Positions 30,501 through 41,825 of a DNA stretch of 64,000 nucleotides are shown one piece after another. Both the position numbers and the translations under genes were made by a program. Every line of letters begins with the position of its first letter. Positions within the stretch are counted from its first letter, which is position 1. This stretch comes from Pseudogymnoascus destructans (lineage: Eukaryota; Ascomycota; Leotiomycetes; Thelebolales; Thelebolaceae), in contig NW_020167523.1 of the NCBI RefSeq assembly GCF_001641265.1, forward strand, positions 248,001 to 312,000. Reading direction: 5' to 3'. Under the pieces are notes generated by a model. It searched no databases, was not told the DNA's origin, and worked only from the letters and a program-made list of their open reading frames with translations.

Positions 30501-31481
30501 TCCACTCGTCCCCCTTCTGGATCCGGATCCTGTGGTAGGCATCCTTCAGGTCTAGCTTGGTGAACACCTTCGATCTGCGCAACCGGTCCAGGGTCTCGCT
30601 GATAAGGGGTAGGGCTGTACGGTTCCGAATCGTAACCGCATTCAACCCGCGGTAATCTACGCACAGCCGCAGCCCTCCATCCTTCTTAGGTACGAAGAGG
30701 ATGGGAGCTCCGGCTGGGCTAATGGACCATCGAATCCAACCCTTCTCTAGGCTAGAGTCGAGGTATTCGCGTAGTGCTTTGAGCTCCGGCTCGCCCAAGG
30801 GGTACACGGGGCTCCATGGTGGCTCCTTACCCGCCTCCATCTCGATCTTGTGCTCCATGGGGTGGTGTTCCGGTAGGACCCCCGCCTTCTCGTTGTCGAA
30901 AACGTCCGCGTACCCGGCGTATTCTTTGGGGAGGCGTGGCCTGTGGGAGGAGACGACCCCGATCCGGTAACGGTGCGGCACCGGCCCCGAGCTTAGGACG
31001 CCGTACGTGCCACCTGCTTCTTGGACGTCTTCGAAGAATTCCTCGGGGCCTACCTCCTGGACTATCCCGGGTCTCGTGGGGAAGCGCCACGTTCCCTCCT
31101 TGTACCCAATGGTCGGGTCAATGTCAGCGAGCCAGGGATACCCGAGTATTAGGTTTACGTCGAGGCCGTCGAACGCACAGGCTACGAACCGGTGACGGGT
31201 CGCCCGCGTTTTCCCTGTCCCATCGGTAGCCTCCAGGGTCAGGTGGTGTGTCCCGTAGGTCCAAACCCCCCTTCCTTCCAGGGTCGACAACCCCGTGTCG
31301 GCCCCGGCCTCTGGTTCCCATCCGCATTCCACGGCCAGTGCTTGTCGCACGCAATTTTCCTCAGCGCCGCTGTCTATTAGGGCTCTTTTCGTTCAGCGCC
31401 CTCCGTCGGCCGTTGTCACCTGAACTGCGATCACCAGTCGCCTTCTCTCAGTGCCGTCCCGGCGGCCTGTGGCGAGCGATA
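27569..31481 (-). CDS. gypsy-C Pol polyprotein (PR-RT-RNase H-IN-chromodomain), damaged
   Basis: The frame is -1 relative to gag and open upstream of the gag stop. Order: protease (RALIDSGAEENCV), RT (LRLCVDYRGLN, YLDDILIF), RNase H (ETDASGYAVSGIL), a Gly/Pro-rich linker, HHCC region, integrase core (MDFVVGLP, SDRGPQFTSSFW, FRPQTDGQTERQNQ) and a C-terminal chromodomain (YLVQWKGYSPSDDTWEPEENL). Two lesions are visible. A TGA at 31393-31395 lies just before the protease motif (GGR, stop, TKRAL), probably a former CGA. One base is missing near 28775 within the HHCC region, where GMRGDVK loses frame and HLRTCDVCQR follows in another frame. I found no canonical slippery heptamer at the gag/pol overlap. 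Confidence 0.88.
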
Positions 31482-32807
31482 TCACTGCCGGGACTCGCCT
31501 TTTTCCATAAGGTTGGGGCAGTCGGGGGAGATGTGCCCCTTCTGGCTACAATTGTAGCAGATCGCTTCAGGGCATTGGGCCAGTCGGTGGTCGGCTGACC
31601 CGCAGCCGTGGCACCCGTTGCCCCTACGGTCCGCCCGGGAACCCGGCATTGTCCTGTTGGGGCTCATGGCTGGGCCCCTCGTCACCGCCTCCGCGTTATC
31701 ACCTCTCATCGCCTTAACCGGGGCCCATTGTCCCTGGCTAGGCTCTTCATTATAGGTTTGCTTTGGGGCGTCGCCTCGTCGCCGAGGTGGCCGTCTGTCG
31801 GTCAGCCGGTGGGTGTTCTCAATCCGGGTGGCTAGGGCCAGCATGCCCTGCCTCGTACGTGGGAGGTCGTCCCGCTGGAGTATGTCCCGTTGGACCTCTT
31901 CTCAGAGCTTCGCGTACAGGTTGTTCTTCCGGAGTTTCTCCTCGTCGATCCGGAGCTCTAGTTCGAGCGTGTCTAGGTACGCTGCGAAGTCCTCGGCCGA
32001 CTGAGTTTCTCCCTGCTTAGCCGCGTTGTACGACATGATGGTGTCGAAGACCCGGTTCGAGGGGTCGAGGATGGAATCCATCATCCACTCCTTGAATTTC
32101 CCCCAGGTGGTGCTGCCGAGGCCCTCCCGTCTCTCGTATCTCTCCCACTTCGCCGCCGGTCCGGGGCCAAACGCGAGGACGCAGTAGTCAATCTTGTTCT
32201 GATCCGTGGCGTACTGCAACCCGTCATCGATCCGGAAACGGCGGTCCGCCCCTGCGACGAAAGACTGTGCTTCTCGTAGGTTCTTGCCCCGGAAGATGGG
32301 CAGGTCACGGAACCTTGGCGCCTTCCGCGACCTGTGTCGACGGTCTGCAACAGAGTCGCCACTGATGCTGCTGGCCCCGTCAAGGGCGCCCTCGGCGTCG
32401 TCACCCCCCGCGATCGCGCTTCCCGGCTGCTTCCGTGCCTTGCCTGGCAGCAGTCCGTGGAGTAGTTCCTGGAGCTCCTGTTCGAGCCGTTCCTTACGGA
32501 GCTCCTGGAGCTCGAGTTCCGCGATGCGCGACTCGACTGCACGCTTCTTCGTTGCACGGGCCTCCCGGACCTGTTGCTCGAGGCGGTCGACTGCCCTGCG
32601 GCCTTCCTCGACCTTCTCGTCGAGGTCGGAAGGCGGGTCAGTAAGCCCCTCGCTCGAGTCCCCCGCATCTCGCTCCTGGCCGTATCCTCCGCTCGACGCC
32701 AGTGGGCTTCGTTCGCGGGGCTGTGGCGAATCGCCCCGTATGGTCTGGGTTACGTCCTGGTTCTGGGAGCGCGAGCGAGTCGTGGCTCCTGCGAACGGGG
32801 CCTCCAT
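31482..32807 (-). CDS. gypsy-C Gag with zinc knuckle, interrupted by one TGA
   Basis: From ATG at 32807 the first 301 residues include a Glu/Arg-rich coiled coil (about 75-125: EELQELRKERLEQELQELL-like) and the gag core (FRGKNLREAQSFVAGADRRF, WMMDSILDPSNRVF). A TGA at 31902-31904 follows NNLYAKL, and the same frame continues EEVQRDILQRDDLPRTRQGMLALATRIE. It then passes a nucleocapsid part with a GCHGCGS segment and a CCHC knuckle (CYNCSQKGHISPDC), ending at 31482. Reading the TGA as CGA gives REEV, which fits the family. Confidence 0.85.
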
Positions 32808-32870
32808 CGTTGGTTTGTACCGTGGTCGGTCTGTAGCGGGCTGTCCTCCAGGTAGGCAGAGAGTTTAGAA

Positions 32871-33223
32871 TGTAAGGGGTTATTTGGACAGCGTGCTAGG
32901 ACCGGTAGGTAGCAATCAATATGGTATTCCACAGACTAAACTCTGAGCCCCCTTAAAATGGGGGCTCAGCTATTGTTATGTAGTGCAGGCTTACGGGCAG
33001 TCCGCAACCGACCCGCCTCCGACTCGGAGGTGACTACGTGTCTCAGCCTAATTGGTGTGGCCTGACTGATTAGGCTGCTGCGGGTGGACGTAGCATGGCT
33101 CGGTGCCGTAACGGAGCCGAGCCGCTCTATACCTGTAGCCTGACTCGTCAGGCCTTAACCGTGCCCTCGACCGCGTCCCTTCGACACAGGCTCGACCCCC
33201 CGAGTCGCCCTGTACCCGTGACA
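32871..33223 (-). repeat. gypsy-C 5' LTR
   Basis: It is 353 bp with about six differences from the 3' LTR (1.7 percent), so this insertion is older than gypsy-A. The bases just inside on the sense strand are TTCTAAACTCTCTGCC, with no TGG-type primer site. Confidence 0.9.
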
Positions 33224-33749
33224 GTCATACTACCTCATGACATATCTCTACCAACTAGAGGCCTAGAAGCATGAACGATAGCTCTAAAAGCTCCTACGAA
33301 TGATTCATTACATGTCATCGCTCTTTAGTTACCCACAAGATTGGTTAAGTTATGACATAATTTGTCTGACATAATTTGTCTATGACATCATTTGTCTATG
33401 ACATCATTTGTCTATGACATAATTTGTCTATGACATCATTTGTCTATGACATAATTTGTCTATAGGGGTACTCTGACCTTGGACCCCCTTTTACTTCCTA
33501 TAGGCTACGAACCTAAGAGATGGTTCTATGGGATTCTCTTACGTCGACTACAGTTACCAAGCCTGGTAAGTCATGGAAAGTCTTGGAAAATGAGAGAACT
33601 ACACTCCTTTAGCATAAATAGGATTGCCCTTTTCTTAAGAAAGGGCAAGCAGACAATACAGTAAATCGACTATCATATACTTCCACATCTTTTCCAAGCT
33701 TCCAAGCATTGATCTTGTTACTCCTTGTTTCTGAACAGTGAGGTGTTCT
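33224..33749 (+). repeat. R-type LTR, right part with 61-codon frame
   Basis: This is the continuation of the R copy split by gypsy-C. It includes seven tandem units of about 16 bp (33351-33460) and an open frame at 33479-33664 (MDPLLLPIGYEPKRWFYGIL ...) that recurs at 47854-48039 and 48792-48977. Similarity to other R copies ends near 33749, where pogo-like sequence begins. The frame is unlikely to be a gene, but it is intact in three copies. Confidence 0.8.
33351..33460 (+). repeat. minisatellite TATGACATAATTTGTC, 7 units
   Basis: Seven head-to-tail units (16 bp, one of 14 bp), alternating ATAATT and ATCATT variants. The same site in other R copies has three units (47788-47835) or about one (near 48993 and 49757). 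Confidence 0.9.
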
Positions 33750-34248
33750 TCATCCATATTCTATAAGTTGCATGGTTTGCAACTATGCTCTTGCTTTATC
33801 CCATGCTCTTGTAGAAATGTAGTATATCTTTAAAACCATTCTTCAACTACTGTTTCATCATGTGCTGTTGTTAGCTGTCATGATATAGGCTTTGTAGTAA
33901 TTGTATGAAATTCAGAAAGCTCATGTTAGACAAATTTTCTCATCCAACTATCCGATGGCGGTGGTAATGGATCACATATATGACAGAGAGCAGCATATCA
34001 TCTGCTTTGTAGCACCTGCTCTATTCTCGTATTGCTAATGTATCCATTGTTTATTGCGACAACTTGAGTGTTTGATAATAGCTTATTGTGCCCTCTATGC
34101 TGTTCTTGTTGAGCTGTTGTGTTCGTTTCTCGGAGAGAAGGGTATCTGCTTTGACTTTGAAAATAGTTGCAGTAGTAGAAACTAATTCAGAAGGATTTGC
34201 AAGGAGCCATTCCTTTGCTTCACGAAGTGTAGTCTTGTGGTCAGACAT
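33750..34248 (-). pseudogene. relic of a pogo-type transposase N-terminus
   Basis: On the minus strand from ATG at 34248: MSDHKTTLREAKEWLLANPSELVSTTATIFKVKADTL, an HTH-type start. Interrupted pieces follow, with DETVVEEWF and NMDEEHLT near 33760-33860, the usual position of the first catalytic Asp. Many stops are present. The rest of the gene is lost at the R junction. Confidence 0.55.
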
Positions 34249-34993
34249 GTTGTTGAATCATTATAGAATTGTTGTGGAAATTAAATGTTGGGGCAAGACA
34301 TCTTGCTTCCCACAAGACAACTTGCTTATTCCGACTGGGAGTGAAGCGACCAGGCGGATCCACCGATTAGCAGTAGGAATCAGTATTCGGCACGGATTGT
34401 GTATGACCTGAGCTGATTTGGATACTGATCCGGATATATCCTATCCGCCATAATTATGATCTATCCGTACGATCTAAGGATATATCCGGATCTTACGGAT
34501 AATGCCAAGAATAGCCAAGAGTAGCCAAGGCCACATAATAGACATAGAATTGATTCTGTAATACTAGTTCAAGTACCATCATAATGTGACAATTACAGTA
34601 AAAATGAGCGACTTGGAATTATCAGATTTGCCGTCAGATTATAAGAGCTATTCTCAAATAGAAGAGCTATAGTTACCACATCTTCCACCTCAACCTACCC
34701 CTATTCAGCCTTTAGTTGAAGCAGTTGATGTATCGATTAATCTACCTCAACATCTAAGGGTAGTACTACTACTGACATCGTCAAAGCTCTTCACAAAGGG
34801 CTTATATCGTTAGGAATTACTTGATACTCAGCCTCTGACCATAAAAATAATATACCTACAACTAGGCTGTGAATATTAACTACCGCCATAAGGACTAAAG
34901 CAATCATTAACAGGTAATCTATAGAGGCATTATTCCTTAAAGCATCTAACAGTATCATACGCCCTTAAAAATGAGAAGAGACAGCCGTCTAGT
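34249..34993. other. AT-rich spacer before the hAT relic
   Basis: No gene is visible. At 34428-34480 the motifs GATCCGGATATATCC and GGATATATCCGGATC face each other and may be terminal or subterminal sequence of the following hAT element. A few decayed codons of its N-terminus (LSDLELSDLPSDYKS near 34605) are possible. Confidence 0.35.
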
Positions 34994-36955
34994 ATGTCAA
35001 GCAGTACATCGTCGTTCTTCAACCCACGCCCATCAGCTCTACTAAAGCAACCTGGTAATCCTTCAAAGTATAAGGAGTTATTACTACAGTTCATTGTGTT
35101 GAATAATCTATCGATACGCCTTGTTGAAAGCTATTCATTCCGTGAATTAGTTCAATTCTTAAGCCCAACAACTATGGCAATATCAGCTCATACGCTACAC
35201 CGAGAACTACAGCGTCAGTTCTCATATCACCAAGGCCAGCTACAACTTGAGCTCCATTCTCATATTAAGAGAGGAGGCCGGATATCAATAACGACAGATG
35301 CATGGTCTGCATGAAATTATACAGACTATGCTGCGATTACTGCACACTGGATCAACGATAAATGGCAACAGAAATCTCAAGTACTTGAATATCTAGCTCA
35401 ACAATTAGCAATTGTAACGGGCGATATGGGTATTACAGGAGCTGTCTTTACCTATACAAGGGATAATGCCTCAGCTAATACTGTTATGCTTGCGGAATAT
35501 GAGAAAATAGCTAGAGACCAGGAAGTTACAACACAACAGCCGTAGAAGTTTAGAGTCAAGGAAGGAGATGTACGATGCATAGCCCATATTATCAATATTG
35601 CTGTTCAAGATGCTCTTAGACTTTAAAAGCAGCCCCTGCTGAGCAGGTTGAGAGTTATCAGTGTGAGCAGGGAGCTGCGCGGATTCCAGTAAGCTTCGAT
35701 AGTAATATTGAAGTTAAGAATACTCTTGGTAAGCTACGAAGACATATCTATGTATTTAAAAATTGAAGGCAATGGAAAGATGCTCTTCAAAAGCAGACTA
35801 TTGCAGCTGGTCTTAAGAAGCTACAACTATCACTTGATATGCTAGTCCGGTAGAACTCAATGTACGAAATGGTTTCAACGGTCATTAAGCTACAGACGCC
35901 AATTACAGCGATCTGTGCTACTCAGAAAATGGATCTAAGTATGAGAGAAATCGCTCTTATACCAGAGGATTGGATAACACTCCATGTGTCATGGGTAGGT
36001 AGGAAGTAAGAAGGGTCAGTCGCGGGTCCGTGTTAGGGGTGCCCCGCTAGAGCACCCTAGGCTGCTATTAGGCTGCAAGACTGCAAGACGGCGCCCGTGC
36101 CCGACTTGCAACTGAGACGGTTGGGCCCAACCCCGAAGGAGTAGATAAAGTAGCTGAGCCCCCGATTAGTAGGGGCTCAGAGATTAGTCTGTTGAATACT
36201 ATACATTTTGCTCCAACCTACAGTCTTAGCACACTGCCTACCTAAACCCTTACACCATGCTCTTTAGAATTTCTTCTTTATATTTGTTAAGCCGTCGCAA
36301 AAGCTACAAGCAAGCTTATATCTAACACTCAACTTCGCAAATCCTTAGTATCTAAAGATGATAAAGAAGCTTGAGGCTTTATAGAAGGAAGTTGGTATAT
36401 CATTAATGATCGGCCTAGCTTGTATCGCTGCTGATAAGAAGCTTAACGAGTACTATACGCTTGCTACGAATCAACAATGGAGTCATTTAGAGGTAGCTAC
36501 AATTTGCGATCCACGTATGAATCTTAACGTATTTAACAGTCTTTAGCCAAGCAGTACTAAAGAAGTCAAACGGAATAGGATTTAGCAGCAGTTCCATGAC
36601 GTTTTTATTCAATATAGAGACCACCAATACTATCTTAAAGAAGAGAAAAGGGAAGATGAGGCTGATTTACCACAATTACCTACAGAACTTAACTCTGATG
36701 ACGATTTATACATTTCTTATAGTATTTACTAAGAACCAGAATGGAAGCGCTAGCTTGTTAAGCCCCGGCTAGGTCTAGCAACAGATATCCTCAAATATTA
36801 GGCGGCAAAGCAATATCAGTATCTAATTATAGCAGTAATTGCTCGACACCATTTGGCAATTCCTGCAACATCAGCTCCATCAGAATGGGTCTTTAGTAAT
36901 GGAGCTGACAATCTCCCAAATGCGAAGGGTAGCTTGGTGTTCTGGGTCCCTAAGT
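34994..36955 (+). pseudogene. hAT-family transposase relic (Restless/Tol-like)
   Basis: The first frame ends with SIKRGGRISITTDAWSA-like residues and a TGA at 35312-35314, then continues in the same frame (NYTDYAAITAHWINDKWQQKSQVL, FTYTRDNASANTVMLAEYE, VRCIAHIINIAVQDAL). The C-terminal dimerisation segment is at about 36830-36900 (VIARHHLAIPATSAPSEWVFS). These are hallmark hAT blocks. There are at least eight stops, and a solo LTR interrupts it at 35997. It is clearly inactive. Confidence 0.8.
35997..36254 (-). repeat. solo LTR inside the hAT relic
   Basis: The 258-bp block reads TGTCATGGG ... AACCCTTACA and is flanked by the 5-bp duplication CCATG (35992-35996 and 36255-36259). Its reverse complement starts TGTAAGGGTTTAGG, close to the gypsy-C LTR. 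It holds a similar hairpin, CTGAGCCCC/GGGGCTCAG at 36154-36180, so it is a diverged relative. Confidence 0.85.
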
Positions 36956-37463
36956 AGTGTTTCTCTTCTGTTGTAGGTGTGGCTTTCCAAGGGGTCTTTG
37001 TGGCTTGTAGTAGACTGGGTTTCTTGCCCTTGATCTTGACTCCGGTCATGGATGATGCATCCTTGTGCATCGCATGCCATTGTAGCAGGCTTCACTTCTT
37101 GTCCTTGGAGTTGTTGAGGTCAGGATTTTCTTCTGACTTGCTGGAATCAGGAATCAGACACGTATATGGTGAGGGCCCTATTGCACAGGTGTCGGCCGTA
37201 CGAGCCACTCGAGAGAGCGCACTTCCATCACGGTTGAGGGAGCATCACGGAAAGGTCTGATTCTGCTGATATATTCGGTGTTTGAGTATAGTGCTTCTTC
37301 GAGATCTCAGGTTGTTCTGGGTTCTGGGTTTCTGGGTTCTGGGTTTCTGGGCTCTGGGTTTTTTGTTTCTTTTCTGGTTTCTGGGGTTTCCAAAGAAGGG
37401 AATTCGAATTTCAGTATCAAGGTTCGCGCTCAGAGAGCAAAAGAAAGGTGAGATTCAATCTTA
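36956..37463. other. spacer with TTCTGGG-type tandem repeat
   Basis: At about 37316-37380 a GGGTTCTGGGTTTCT-like unit repeats four to five times. Minus-strand frames of 71-84 codons (36816-37095) are not recognised. No gene is called. Confidence 0.4.
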
Positions 37464-37668
37464 TGTTACGATGGTCACGGAGGTCATGATACCAGTCCGG
37501 GTAAAGTAAGCTAGATTGAATCTAAAGAGAGAAGAAGAAGAAAAGTAGGAAGGTGAGGCTATCCCTCATGATATACAGCTGTTCGCTTAGCGATCCCTTG
37601 TAACCTTGGTGGCTACTATAGCTGCCTGTTCCCATAGTTGCTAGCAGCTGTGAGCTGCGATCGTAACA
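37464..37668 (+). repeat. solo LTR, same family as 23727-23923
   Basis: The 205-bp block starts TGTTACGATGGTCACGG and ends GCGATCGTAACA, colinear with the LTR in gypsy-B. No clear target duplication is present (TCTTA before, TCATT after). Confidence 0.7.
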
Positions 37669-37734
37669 TCATTAGCCAACTAACAGATATATTAAGCAGT
37701 AGGCGTATTTAGGATTGTACGCATCTCTAAAGGT

Positions 37735-37984
37735 TGTAAGGATGCCTCCGCCCTTAGTGACAGAAGGGATCAGAGTCAGACAGGTTACGGTCACATGGGG
37801 AGAGTTAGGGCCGGTTAGCCGAGTCGGACCCGTTTCGGGTACTTAAGGAGATTGACCCAACGGGGGTTCCTCTCTTCATCTTTTTTGTATCCTTCATAGT
37901 AGACCTATAGGATAGCATCCGTTTAGCCTCTGACTCGCACTCTCATATGCTATTACTGTGAGCTGGGTGCCCTGTGTCCTTACA
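37735..37984 (-). repeat. LTR of the TGTAAGGA family, reverse orientation
   Basis: The 250-bp block reads TGTAAGGATGCC ... GTGTCCTTACA, the reverse complement of the 8247-8503 copy. Flanks AAGGT and AAGCT may be a mutated 5-bp duplication. Confidence 0.75.
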
Positions 37985-38219
37985 AAGCTGCAACTAAGAC
38001 AGTATTTGCTTTGCGTAGTGTATAACAGTTAGGCAAACTGCTCTTCTAAAAGATAGTGTTAAAAATATCATACTTAGTTGGTGTTTTTAGTCACTCATCT
38101 GTTACATCTATCTATAGAAGCGTCACTATCTAGATCACCTGTTAAGGTTAGAAAGGTCATAGGCTAGCGCCTCTCTACATAGATGTAATATTATGAGTAG
38201 ATAGTGCACTCGCTCTTGC

Positions 38220-39337
38220 TTTAATGTACATAGATAACCATTCTGCTTTCTATATACACGTGAGTTGCTCTTCGTTTAAGTGCAAGAGCGTAGTTGCGAG
38301 GTGTTTTTTCAATGGTCTAAAGACTATGACATCAAGTGGTTGCAACATATGCAAAGTATACAGTATGACCACAAGGATAGAAATTCGATTTTGTATACAT
38401 ATAAGTAAAGTTGTTGTTGCCCTCTACTAGCTGTCGCTGTTGTTTTTGCGCATGTCGTAGGTTTAAACACGCGTTTTAACCACTTAATGCCATGTTAATT
38501 GCTTGTCTAGCCCTTTAAATTATCAGAAAAGTGCCATCTACCAATAACCTCTAGAGGGACCTAGCTTTATAAGATGTTCTGCCCCTTGAAGATAATAAGA
38601 GGGTTGATGGTTGTTCTGTCTATGCAGGTGCATCCAACAGCAGACACCCACTCCTGCTAGCCCTAGTGTGCCTAGTGATGCGTATAGAGCATGGAATTAT
38701 CGACGATCCGATTACACTCTATAGTGCTAATCGGAAATCCAACATTATGTTCTTGTATTTTAAGACGTGTTACAAGGTCCTTATACGCATCAAACCCGGT
38801 AACACATCTTTTGTAACCCCATTTATTCTTTGCGCTTTGACTCGTCTGCCTAGTTGGATTGTAAATGCGGATGTCGTTTTATAAAGCGAAGAACCCACTC
38901 TTGTCTAAGGGGAAAGTTAGGGATCTGTTCGTGTTGCGGAGGTTGAGAGCTAAGGTACGATGGTTTGAAAACGCAGCATCAGTAACACAGATTTCATCCG
39001 CAATATCCCGTAATATACGATGGCTAGGTGCATATCCACTATTTGTTAGCACTTTAATCCACTTTAAAAGCGTCTGTCCTTGCGTAGGTGATAACAATTG
39101 CTGTTGTTGTCGGGCTTGTCGCCGTGATGGTTGTCCTTTAACGCGTTAAAGGACTGTGTCTAGCAGGAGTTGTAAAGATTTTGCAGCACCATACGAAGAT
39201 TTGTACAAGCTAGATTTAACTCCGGCAACAGCTTCCGCTAATAAGACTTCGAGTTCCTGAGCTTTCACGTTATTTTTTAGCACCATGTTGGGTTGGTGTT
39301 GGTTTGGTGATACTGTGGATGCATGGCAATCCCCCAC
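38220..39337 (-). pseudogene. decayed pogo-type transposase
   Basis: Minus-strand pieces in order are: MGDCHASTVSPNQHQPNMVL with a helical N-terminus (39337), LLSPTQGQTLLKWIKVLTNSGYAPSHRILRDIADEI (about 39090, CENP-B-like HTH), NDIRIYNPT near 38870 (position of the first catalytic motif), and HMLQPLDVIVFRPLKKHLATTLL at about 38270-38350 (third catalytic motif). Many stops lie between. It is an old relic of a family different from those at 0.4-7.4 kb. Confidence 0.6.
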
Positions 39338-39764
39338 TATCCCATAACGCCATTATCCCGTTTACGCCATGACTTCCGTTATTTATATTCACCTTCTGTT
39401 GTTTGGACACCATTCGCTTGTTTCCGTGGAGACTGTTATGCCGATTGTCCTGACACCGCCCAAATGCGATTCTAGCCGCATAATCCTATGCCCTGGAAAC
39501 AAGGCCATGATGGTGTTCCCAGTGTATCCTCCACGCCCATACCCACGCTGGCGTTGTGCCAACAATGGACCTTCTTGAGTATGAATAATGACACAGTAAA
39601 GTGCGCCTGGAAGACAATAGAGATGGATAATAAGAGCTTCTAGACTAATACATATACTTAATTCGCTGCTTCTACAAAGTGACCCAACGCCACATAAACG
39701 CGCAACAACACACCTCTCCATACCTCTCTATTCCTACAGCACAAGCCCCTCTCCCTCAACAGTC
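39338..39764. other. boundary between transposon relics and host genes
   Basis: No gene is recognised. The composition changes towards the host gene that ends at 39765. It probably includes that gene's 3' untranslated region. Confidence 0.4.
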
Positions 39765-40816
39765 CTAAAAAAACATCATCGCCGTGTCTACAGGCGCCGC
39801 ACCCCCCGCCCCATCACCGCCCCGAATCGGGCTCCCCGACTTAAAGAACAAAAACTTAATCGCCACCGCTAGTGCAAAATGCAGGACAACCACCAACACC
39901 AACAGCGCCTTGCCGACCTTGCGCTCCGTCGCGCCAAGCACGGGGTACAGGTTGCGCAGCAGGAAGGCGACGCTGAGCCCGAAGCCGACGCCGACGAAGA
40001 CCCAGTTGAGGATGCTGATGCGCGACCATGAGATCAGGGCTACGGGAATCCAGATTAGGTTCGAGTAGCCGTAGAGGGCGACGCACTCGAGGAGCTGGGC
40101 GGTATCGGCGCCGAAGTAGTGGAGGGCGCCCCAGAGGATGACGGGGATGACGGCCGTGTAGCCGTAGATGAGTCCCGCGGCACCTGGAGGGTGTTAGTCA
40201 TGGCCCCGTTTTGTCTTTTTGGTGGAATGAATGGGTGGGTGGATGGAGGGGGGGTGTTGGTTGGTAGAGGGGTAGTACGGAAAGGGGCACATACCACTCA
40301 GCAGCCTGAAATCATAACGGAACCCATCGGTGCTCTTCCCCGTATCCGCAAGATACTGACTCACAGTCCCGCCCACAAACAAAATAAACACAACCGTCGT
40401 AGCGATCCAGAACGGGCCGTACAGGTCTGGGTTCCCATCGAGCACGTCCAGGAAGTTGGCGCGCGGGTATAGAGCTGCGCCGCAGCGGCTCAGCACGGAG
40501 GAGGTATCGACATCGAAAAACTGTGAGTAGAAGCCGAGGGAGAGGACGTGCTTGGTCGGGGAGGAGGAGGTGGCGGGCGGGGGGAGGCCAGCGGAGGGCT
40601 TATTGCTGTTGTTGGGGGAGGTGAAGGTGGAGTTGTGGAAGGAGAGGTCTTCTTGGAGGTCTGTGTGGCCGAGATCGCCCTGAGAGATGAAGTTAGCACA
40701 TGTGGGATGTGAGTTGGCGATGAGGCCGAGGAGGTAGGATGCGCAAGGGGGAGGAAGCTCACCTCGTCGTCCACATCGACGACAACGTCGTATCCCGCGT
40801 TGTTGCTGCTCGACAT
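39765..40816 (-). CDS. Yip1-domain family membrane protein (YIPF1/2-like)
   Basis: Three exons: 40763-40816, 40295-40679 and 39765-40183. They join in phase to 858 nt, 285 residues. The cytosolic N-terminus (MSSSNNAGYDVVVDVDDE, Ser/Pro-rich) precedes the conserved FYSQFFDVDTSSVLSRC block. The Yip1 domain with about five membrane segments follows: LYGPFWIATTVVFILFVGG, AAGLIYGYTAVIPVILWGAL, LLECVALYGYSNLIWIPVALI, a fourth near WVFVGVGFGLSVAFLL and a last one near VLVVVLHFALAVAIKFLFF. Such proteins act in Golgi/ER vesicle traffic with Rab GTPases. It is divergent from the rhodanese gene, with 356 bp between start codons. Splice sites are GTGAGC..CTCAG and GTATGT..CCAG. Confidence 0.85.
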
Positions 40817-41172
40817 TTTATGTATCGTTCTTCCGTCCTCACCGCGCGTTCTTAAATCCAAATCACAGCCCGACTTATTTCTTTCCTTGCCTAGCCGTAT
40901 GCGTTGCGTGTTCAATATCGCGATATCAGATTCACATCGATAGACTCGACGAACCGTTGGGCCAGCTTTTCCCTGGCGCTCAGGGCCGCGAATAAAGTGG
41001 TCCGTGCACCACAAGCTCCATTGGACATCACGAGGCTGAAAGGCTGTGGCTGAAATGTGGCTGACGTAATCCGAGGTCCACATATCAGCACGAACGCCGT
41101 CATTAACCGCAACGAGAACATTCTCCTAATTCAAACACGACATCAGGATCTCCCTCACAGAAATTAGAAGCT

Positions 41173-41825
41173 ATGAATACAACAACCCCTCGCATCTCTG
41201 CCGCGCTCGCGCGTGCCTCCCGCTCTGCCGCTGCAAAGCAATCCCCTCACCAGCTTCGCCCTCTCGGTTCCCGCATCCAGAGCATCCGCACACCTACATC
41301 AATCCCGCAGTCGCGCCTCTTCAGCATCGCAGCAGTACGCCAGGATAACTGGAAAACTGCACCAGCTCCCATCGCAGCTTCCAGTCCAACTCCCTCAAAA
41401 GCACCAAGCAAAATCTACAGCTTCGAAGAAGTAAGCCCCCCCACCACTCCATCCAACCACCCCAACACCCAAGCTAACCCCCTCCCAAGGTCCGCACCCA
41501 CGCCCAAAACCCAACCCCCACCTCCCCCATCCTAATCGATGTCCGCGAACCCGGCGAGCTTCACACCACAGGCCGCATCCCCACCTCCGTCAACCTCCCC
41601 CTCTCCTCGTGCCCCGACGCCTTCTTCCTCCCCGCCGACGAGTTCGAGGAGCGATTTGGCTTCGAGAAGCCGAGAGAGGGGAGGGCGGTTGTGTTTTATT
41701 GTAAGGCTGGCGTGAGGAGTAGGGCCGCGGCGGCGTTGGCGAGGGAGGGGGGCTGGGGGCTGGTGGGGGAGTTTCCGGGGAGTTGGATGGAGTGGGAGGG
41801 GAGGGGTGGGTACGTTGAGAGGTAG
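41173..41825 (+). CDS. mitochondrial rhodanese (thiosulfate sulfurtransferase) homolog
   Basis: Two exons, 41173-41430 and 41490-41825, give 197 residues. The N-terminus is Arg/Ser/Ala-rich without acidic residues (TPRISAALARASRSAAAK), a typical mitochondrial presequence. The rhodanese domain starts with VRTHAQNPTPTSPILIDVREP and has the active-site loop FYCKAGVRSR with catalytic Cys near residue 156. It ends with a Pro-Gly-Ser-Trp-Met-Glu-Trp motif. Single-domain length and layout fit the yeast Rdl2/Aim42 type, which transfers sulfur from thiosulfate. The 59-nt intron has GTAAGC, GCTAAC and AAG. It shares a promoter region with the Yip1-family gene. Confidence 0.87.

Larger units (their letters stand above)
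24865..33223 (-). mobile_element. Ty3/gypsy chromodomain retrotransposon with antisense gene (gypsy-C)
   Basis: Two 353-bp LTRs (24865-25217 and 32871-33223; TGTAAGGGG ... GTGACA) differ at about six positions. They flank a GC-rich interior with gag and pol on the minus strand. The insertion site is inside an R LTR. Flanks are CTCAT and GTCAT, a 5-bp duplication with one later change. A purine tract (GGTCCTAGAGGGGGGGGTAT on the sense strand) abuts the 3' LTR. The element carries a six-exon plus-strand gene at 25617-27038. Two in-frame TGA codons and one frameshift damage the sense genes. Confidence 0.92.

Noticed and set aside
33351..33460. CRISPR-like array from regular repeats
   Set aside because: The units are head-to-tail without spacers and the genome is eukaryotic; it is a minisatellite.
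33479..33664. Conserved 61-codon frame in R repeats as a real gene
   Set aside because: It lies inside an LTR, has no upstream gene context and is broken in copy B. Conservation may only reflect recent copying. Kept as an observation, not called as a gene.
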